Part shown: positions 61,436 to 63,763 of the stretch, piece after piece
How positions within the stretch are numbered: the first letter of the stretch is position 1
Layout: the number at the start of each line of letters is the position of its first letter
NCBI GenBank assembly: GCA_016841365.1
Contig: JAENZI010000002.1
Span: 308,517 to 372,279, forward strand
DNA length: 63,763 nucleotides
Reading direction: 5' to 3'
Source: Anaerolineaceae bacterium
GTDB taxonomy: Bacteria > Chloroflexota > Anaerolineae > Anaerolineales > Anaerolineaceae
Made by a program: the position numbers and the translations under genes
Notes under the pieces: generated by a model
What the model was told of the DNA's origin: nothing
Database searches by the model: none
Seen by the model: only the letters and a program-made list of their open reading frames with translations

Positions 61436-62239
61436 TTGATGATTTTATTAAGTATTGCGATTGTAATTGCCCTGTTGGTGACAATTGTTTTGCCAGTTGT
61501 GTTTGGGTTGTTTTTAAACAAGCGGCTTAAGGTCGCCTGGCGGGTATTGAGCTACGGCGCGCTGGGCTATTTTGTTGTTCAAGCCCTCAGTTCACTTTTG
61601 TATACCGGTATAGCTTCAATCGGGATGACGGACACACTGGGGGGTTCAGAAGTGACCCAGTCAGCCGCACAGATTGCCCTGAGTGTTGTTTTAGGCGCTT
61701 TGCTGGGGGTTCTGGTACGCTGGGGAGCGATGAGGTACATCAAAGAAGATCTGCAGAACCTGGAGGCAGCCTATGGAATTGGTGTGGGGTATGGCACAGC
61801 AGAAAGTGTGATGCTGGTTGGGTTGCCGTTGCTGGCGACTTTTGTGGCTATGCTGCAAAATATCAATATCGATCCGCTGACCACGACGCTTGAACCAGAG
61901 GTCGTTGCCCAGATCGAAGAACTCTGGCAGGTATCGTTTCATGTTCCTTTGCTGGGGGCATTGGAGCGGGTTGCCGCTTTTGTGATGCACCTGGCGGTGA
62001 CGATCTTGATTTTGCAGGTGTTCAAACGCAAGAATGCAAAATGGCTGGCAGCCGCATTTGGCCTTGAACTTTTAGTGAACGGTCTGATTGTCGGTTTGGC
62101 TGAAGCCGGCGTTCAGTATGGGTGGATCATTCTTGTGTCGCTGATATTGATGGCAGGGAATTTGTACCTGCTTTATCGCTTGCACGCCTTTGAATTCGAT
62201 ATCACCAAAGCGGGTGGAGAGGTACAGGCGGAATCCTGA
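61436..62239 (+). CDS. YhfC family intramembrane protease-like protein
   Basis: 267 residues with about seven hydrophobic helices. The motif GVGYGTAESVML contains the Glu typical of YhfC-type glutamic intramembrane proteases (PF10086), and later LGALERVAAFVMHLAVT carries Glu-Arg and His as in that group. Its substrate is unknown. It follows the acyl-CoA synthetase gene by 9 nt, so the two are probably co-transcribed, but no functional link is apparent. A terminator follows. Confidence 0.75.
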   Translation: MMILLSIAIVIALLVTIVLPVVFGLFLNKRLKVAWRVLSYGALGYFVVQALSSLLYTGIASIGMTDTLGGSEVTQSAAQIALSVVLGALLGVLVRWGAMRYIKEDLQNLEAAYGIGVGYGTAESVMLVGLPLLATFVAMLQNINIDPLTTTLEPEVVAQIEELWQVSFHVPLLGALERVAAFVMHLAVTILILQVFKRKNAKWLAAAFGLELLVNGLIVGLAEAGVQYGWIILVSLILMAGNLYLLYRLHAFEFDITKAGGEVQAES

Positions 62240-62270
62240 TTTTTATTATTATCAGTAACCACAAATAAAT

Positions 62271-62303
62271 AACTCCCCTGGTATTTAAATTGCCCGGGGA
62301 GTT
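62271..62303. terminator. Terminator between convergent genes
   Basis: AACTCCCC pairs with GGGGAGTT (8 bp, extendable with an internal mismatch) followed by TTGTTTTGG. It lies between the convergent YhfC-like and UDP-glucose dehydrogenase genes and could serve both. Confidence 0.7.
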
Positions 62304-62328
62304 TTGTTTTGGTGGTTTTTGGAATTTG

Positions 62329-63645
62329 CTATTTTTTACTGTCTGGTCTGGGCACGCCCATCCCATAATAATCAAAACCGAGGTCGTGTAGATCCCCCCC
62401 GTCCCAAATATTGCGTCCATCAATGATCACATTACCGCGCATTTTGGTTTTGATGCGCTCAAAATCTAAGGATTTGAACTCGTTCCATTCTGTGGCAAGC
62501 AGTAGTGCGTCCGCATCCTGAGCGACTTCATACGGATTCTGTCTGAGCTGCAGATCTGGGATTTCTCGCTTGCTCGCTTGCATCGCCTGGGGGTCAAAGG
62601 CCTGCACGGTCGCGCCGCGTGCCAGCAACAAGCGGATGATATCCAATGCAGGTGCATCGCGCGTGTCGTCAGTGTTAGGTTTGAAGCTGAGTCCCAGCAC
62701 GCCAATCGTACGTCCATCAAGGCCGCCAAGGGCGTTTTCAAGCTTATTAACAGCACGAATGCGCTGATTGCAGTTGATGTCCATCACTGCCTGGAGGAGT
62801 TGCGGGTGGGCACCGCGCACTTCAGCCATGTGGGCTAAAGCCTGCACATCTTTCGGGAAGCAGCTGCCGCCCCAGCCAAGACCGGCATCTAAAAAGGCAG
62901 GTCCGATGCGCTTGTCCATGCCCATGCCGCGAGCGACCTCGCGCACATCGGCGCCTAATGATTCGCAGATGTTGGCGATCTCGTTGATGAACGAGATGCG
63001 AGTGGCTAAAAAGGCGTTTGAGGCGTATTTGATCATCTCAGCGGTGCGCAAATCGGTGATCATGATCGGCGAACGCAGAGCTTCATACAGGTCAGCGACT
63101 TTTTTCGCCGCCTCAGGATTTGTCGAGCCCAAAACCACGCGATCAGGAGACATGAAATCATTGACGGCCGATCCTTCACGCAGAAACTCGGGATTTGAAA
63201 CCACACTGAACGGTGGGGGTTGATGACCGTTTAGGTCATTGATGATCTCTGCCACAAGGTCGCCAGTGCCCACCGGCACAGTGGATTTGTTGACGATGAT
63301 GATTTCGTGTGAGAGGTTCCTTCCGATTGATTCTGCTGCCATTTTTACATATTTCATCTCGGCATCACCATCGGCGTCTGAAGGTGTGCCAACTGCGATG
63401 AACGCAAATTCGGTATTCTGCAAGCCTTCGGCATAGCTGGTTGTAAACGTCAGCCTGCCGGCTTCGACATTCTGATCAACAAGCTGCTGCAAGCCCGGCT
63501 CATAGATTGGCATAATCCCCTGTTTGAGTTGTTCAATTCTGGTTTCATCAATGTCAAGGCAGGTCACATCGTGACCCATATCCGAAAAACATGTTCCGGT
63601 CACCAGGCCAACATATCCTGTACCAATAACACAAATTTTTGCCAT
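62329..63645 (-). CDS. UDP-glucose/GDP-mannose 6-dehydrogenase
   Basis: 438 residues. The N-terminal NAD domain starts [20 protein letters not shown] (residues 1-20). The catalytic Cys (about residue 262) is in [10 protein letters not shown]. The C-terminal domain has the [17 protein letters not shown] segment that binds the nucleotide sugar. It oxidises UDP-glucose to UDP-glucuronate with 2 NAD+, for capsule or exopolysaccharide building. GGAGGAG before the ATG is a strong ribosome binding site. The family is most often called ugd/udg, but a GDP-mannose or UDP-ManNAc substrate is not excluded. Confidence 0.92.
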   Translation of the reverse strand: MAKICVIGTGYVGLVTGTCFSDMGHDVTCLDIDETRIEQLKQGIMPIYEPGLQQLVDQNVEAGRLTFTTSYAEGLQNTEFAFIAVGTPSDADGDAEMKYVKMAAESIGRNLSHEIIIVNKSTVPVGTGDLVAEIINDLNGHQPPPFSVVSNPEFLREGSAVNDFMSPDRVVLGSTNPEAAKKVADLYEALRSPIMITDLRTAEMIKYASNAFLATRISFINEIANICESLGADVREVARGMGMDKRIGPAFLDAGLGWGGSCFPKDVQALAHMAEVRGAHPQLLQAVMDINCNQRIRAVNKLENALGGLDGRTIGVLGLSFKPNTDDTRDAPALDIIRLLLARGATVQAFDPQAMQASKREIPDLQLRQNPYEVAQDADALLLATEWNEFKSLDFERIKTKMRGNVIIDGRNIWDGGDLHDLGFDYYGMGVPRPDSKK

Positions 63646-63763
63646 TCATCTCCTCCAATGCTGGGCGGCGGCACTCGCTCAATAATTGATAGACAGGTAA
63701 TTATTATAATCGAAATTCCACGTCTCTAAAAATTATATACCATTTTTCCCAAACCCGGGTGAA
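63646..63763 (-). promoter_or_regulatory. Upstream region of the UDP-glucose dehydrogenase gene
   Basis: Two TATAAT hexamers on the minus strand (63708-63703 and 63737-63732) are candidate -10 boxes. No gene is visible in the remaining part of the window. Confidence 0.35.

Overview
The window looks like a chromosomal segment of a bacterium from the Chloroflexota, probably class Anaerolineae. This is an inference from gene content, not from a marker tree. The supporting signs are lipoproteins and membrane proteins with Pro/Thr-rich linkers of the TPTATPTP type, an ADP-forming acyl-CoA synthetase, three DegV proteins, an adjacent pair of B12-binding radical SAM / DUF2344 proteins, secreted enzymes with cadherin-like tails, and many GTG/TTG starts. 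There is no phage, insertion sequence, CRISPR array or rRNA operon. The RNA genes are one tmRNA, tRNA-Arg(CCG) and tRNA-Val(TAC).

Layout. 1-8 kb: the 3' part of an FG-GAP repeat protein, a DUF3592 membrane protein, a Gfo/Idh/MocA oxidoreductase and a 1553-residue secreted subtilase. 8-10.6 kb: a DegV protein and three small membrane proteins, ending at a bidirectional terminator. 10.7-16.4 kb (minus strand): three genes encoding two atypical kinase-like proteins and a membrane-anchored TPR-like protein. 16.6-23.1 kb (minus): yebC-ruvC-trmH-ruvA, then the helicase/exonuclease pair mrfA-mrfB; the helicase carries an inserted HNH domain. 23.3-28.3 kb: an MFS transporter, a 3-ketodihydrosphingosine-reductase-like SDR, an FmdB zinc ribbon, a short permease, a threonine-dehydrogenase-like SDR and a PP2C/SpoIIE-type phosphatase. 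28.4-30.9 kb: a lipoprotein nuclease and the tmRNA gene. 31-38.9 kb (minus): rlmI-like methyltransferase, ligA, tRNA-Arg, the radical SAM pair, an SDR, DUF503 and a fumarylacetoacetase-family enzyme. 39-47.2 kb: tRNA-Val, lipoproteins, a GH13 amylase, sugar kinases and two more DegV proteins. 47.4-51.6 kb: a 1409-residue secreted nuclease. 51.7-59.2 kb (minus): an AddAB-like set split over three genes, followed by recJ. 59.3-63.7 kb: ADP-forming acyl-CoA synthetase, a YhfC-type membrane protein and UDP-glucose dehydrogenase.

Two themes stand out. The first is DNA repair and processing: RuvA and RuvC, MrfA-HNH with MrfB, LigA, RecJ, and a split helicase/nuclease set whose genes overlap end to start. 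The second is export. Three large secreted proteins without a lipobox end in a near-identical hydrophobic tail of the form [YF]-[LM]-P-[LI]-F-x-[WH]-stop, while the four lipoproteins lack it. This could be a C-terminal sorting or anchoring signal. The two kinase-like proteins share an altered catalytic loop and a DW[GN] motif in place of DFG and may form a signalling module with their TPR-like neighbour.
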